A stretch of DNA of 6,384 nucleotides. Origin: Bacillota bacterium (GTDB lineage: Bacteria; Bacillota; Clostridia; Christensenellales; CAG-138). Below, one piece after another: positions 4,938 through 6,384 of the stretch. Location of the stretch: positions 1 to 6,384 of the forward strand of contig JAEZIE010000232.1 in the NCBI GenBank assembly GCA_023416175.1. Direction: 5' to 3'. Position 1 is the first letter of the stretch; every line of letters begins with the position of its first letter. The notes beneath the pieces are model-generated. The model saw only the letters and a program-made list of their open reading frames with translations, was not told the DNA's origin and did no database searches. The translations under genes and the position numbers were made by a program.

Positions 4938-6287
4938 TTACAGACCTTTTAAGAACTTCTCCAGCTTTACCGGCGCTTTCATGTCGTACTCACGGATGGG
5001 CAGCACGTAACCGTGGTCGTCGATTTCGAATGTGGAATGGTAGACCCCATCCCCATAGATAATCCTCGTACTGCCGTTTTGCGTAGCGATATGCCGGATA
5101 AAGATCACATACGACCTTCCCTCATGCATAACGCCCGGCCAATCCATAAGCCTGAACGACGTGTGCGCGGCACCCTTGATGTTTTGTGTTACCTCCAATT
5201 CGTATGAGCCTTTTATATCTACACCTTCTCCCCACGCAGGAACTCTTTTTACTTTGACCACGTAGGCGCTATCCGCCCTTTTTGATAACGCCTTTATGTT
5301 TGCGGGAGGCAGTTCATACCTGGACGGCGTGGCAGTGGAGCTCCCATCCGCGGAGACGATCTTATGCCGGTCATCAAAATATCCGCCATAAATACCCACG
5401 ACCTCATAGGTCTCCTTCAGCTTTTTATCCACCGCCGTATCCGCTCCACAATAGAGGGCGATCGCCTTGCCTTCCGGGTAGATATAGTACGTCGCCGGGA
5501 GCAACGTATCCACATATACGGCCTTGCCGCCGTACACCAGGGTATTGCCCTTGATCATGGCATTGACCTTTTGTAGGTCCTTCTCGGTTTCAAAGCGGTA
5601 CAGCGTTAGGCTTTCACCCTTCTTATTGAGCACGGCGCGGGTCTTTGTTACCTTGGGAGCGGAGGCGAACACGAAGCGGGTCTCCGTAGACTCCATGCTG
5701 CGCAGCTTGGGAAAAGTATTTCGCAGCCAAGCTTCGTTTAAGTCCGCGCCTCCCGGCGGCTCAATGAGCAGCGACTCCCGCTCGCTTTCCAAAACCTTCA
5801 CCTTATCGCCATAGCCCTTAAAATACTTTTGCGCCGCCAATTTTCCGCCGTAATAGACGCCTACCATAACGGCGTTTTCCGTTTCATACTCCCCGACGCC
5901 CCACCACACAAGCTCAAAGGAACCGTCGGAATCGATTTGATCCCCAATGGCGGAAAGCTCGTTGTAGGAGTATTTCGCGCTTTTAAACACAATAACCTCG
6001 GGTTTTGTGACAAGCGCACGGATCTCGTTTTTGCGCACCGCAGTCGCCCCGCGCACCAGCACGACGGCGGCCTTGTAGTTGTCCGTGATATACAAGCCTG
6101 CCACGTCGTCCGGGTATCTCTTTCCCGCGGGCATCGTATCGTCCCAAATTTTCATCAGCTCCTGCAACGCCTCGCTCGCGAGGCCCTGCAAACGCGCCCG
6201 TTCCTCAATGCTTGGCGCGGCAAGGGACGGGATTGCCGCAAAAAGCAAAACCAGGCAGAGGAGCATGGATAGTAAGCGTTGTTTCAT
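4938..6287 (-). CDS. Secreted protein of unknown function, paralogue B of a tandem array
   Basis: A 449-residue paralogue of the neighbouring 446-residue protein, aligned along the whole length with few gaps. The signal peptide is MKQR plus a hydrophobic core, with probable cleavage after PSLA (residue 23). GAGGG lies 9 nt upstream of the ATG at 6287. By hand alignment, residues 196-260 match paralogue A at 56 of 65 positions. Strongly diverged stretches are about 165-182, 261-335 and 350-412. Shared landmarks are DDVAGLYITDNYKAAVVLVRG (61-81), AKYSYNEL (104-111), GGYFDDRH (301-308), STFEIDDHGYVLP (418-430) and MKAPVKLEKFLKGL (436-449). One cysteine (C280 in ALYCGAD) is conserved in both mature proteins. 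Function is not recognised. The 25-29 nt gaps between members imply one transcript. Confidence 0.85.
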   Translation of the reverse strand: MKQRLLSMLLCLVLLFAAIPSLAAPSIEERARLQGLASEALQELMKIWDDTMPAGKRYPDDVAGLYITDNYKAAVVLVRGATAVRKNEIRALVTKPEVIVFKSAKYSYNELSAIGDQIDSDGSFELVWWGVGEYETENAVMVGVYYGGKLAAQKYFKGYGDKVKVLESERESLLIEPPGGADLNEAWLRNTFPKLRSMESTETRFVFASAPKVTKTRAVLNKKGESLTLYRFETEKDLQKVNAMIKGNTLVYGGKAVYVDTLLPATYYIYPEGKAIALYCGADTAVDKKLKETYEVVGIYGGYFDDRHKIVSADGSSTATPSRYELPPANIKALSKRADSAYVVKVKRVPAWGEGVDIKGSYELEVTQNIKGAAHTSFRLMDWPGVMHEGRSYVIFIRHIATQNGSTRIIYGDGVYHSTFEIDDHGYVLPIREYDMKAPVKLEKFLKGL

Positions 6288-6312
6288 TGTATGGCCCTCG
6301 CTTTCGGGTAAT

Positions 6313-6384
6313 CTATAGCCCTTTTAAAAACTTCTCCAGCTTCACCGGCGCTTTCATGCCGTACTCACGGATGGGCAGCACGTA
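6313..6384 (-). CDS. C-terminal end of a third paralogue (partial)
   Basis: Only the last 23 codons and the TAG stop are inside the window. The peptide matches the final 23 residues of paralogue B at 22 positions (EYG in place of EYD) and is closer to B than to A, at both protein and DNA level. The stop lies 25 nt before the start of paralogue B, the same spacing as between B and A. The rest of the gene lies beyond position 6384. Confidence 0.88.
   Translation of the reverse strand, partial: YVLPIREYGMKAPVKLEKFLKGL

Larger units (their letters stand above)
3568..6384 (-). repeat. Tandem gene array: at least three head-to-tail paralogues
   Basis: Repeat units start at 4908, 6287 and beyond 6384, with a period of about 1,375 nt. 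DNA similarity is highest in three blocks: the signal-peptide region, the middle block (about 4190-4330 against 5565-5705) and the 3' end (about 3575-3630, 4950-5010 and 6318-6384). The patchy conservation fits local duplication followed by divergence, perhaps with gene conversion in the conserved blocks. Confidence 0.85.

Overview
The window looks like chromosomal DNA of a Gram-positive anaerobe of the class Clostridia (Bacillota). This is an inference from the protein families present, the strong AGGAGG-type ribosome binding sites, TTG start use and the moderate GC content. No rRNA, tRNA, CRISPR array, transposase or integrase is visible.

Layout: (1) Positions 1-780, minus strand: the N-terminal 260 codons of an FAD-dependent oxidoreductase of the DAO fold; its 3' end lies outside the window. 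(2) Positions 904-3367, plus strand, divergent from it: a probable three-gene operon with an extended -10 promoter, a short 5'-leader hairpin, a NusG domain II membrane-anchored protein, a Gx transporter-family membrane protein (the two overlap by 4 nt), and a 447-residue membrane-anchored protein with three consecutive FMN-binding domains. It ends at a strong intrinsic terminator. (3) Positions 3368-3567: a 200-base spacer with strong inverted repeats and, on the minus strand, an orphan near-perfect Shine-Dalgarno sequence. (4) Positions 3568-6384, minus strand: a tandem head-to-tail array of at least three paralogous secreted proteins of about 450 residues (two complete, the third only as its last 23 codons), of unknown function.

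The plus-strand operon is the functional centre. The first two proteins match the EetA/EetB pair of flavin-based extracellular electron transfer loci described in Listeria and Enterococcus. The third carries three threonines in the (D/N)xx(S/T)GAT context that ApbE-type flavin transferases modify with FMN. The likely reading is an electron conduit: the membrane pair takes electrons from the quinone pool or another donor and passes them to a covalently flavinylated protein outside the membrane. No ApbE-type transferase, NADH dehydrogenase or quinone-synthesis gene is in the window, so these must be elsewhere if the model holds. The secreted paralogue array is a separate, oppositely transcribed unit, and nothing in the sequence ties it to electron transfer.
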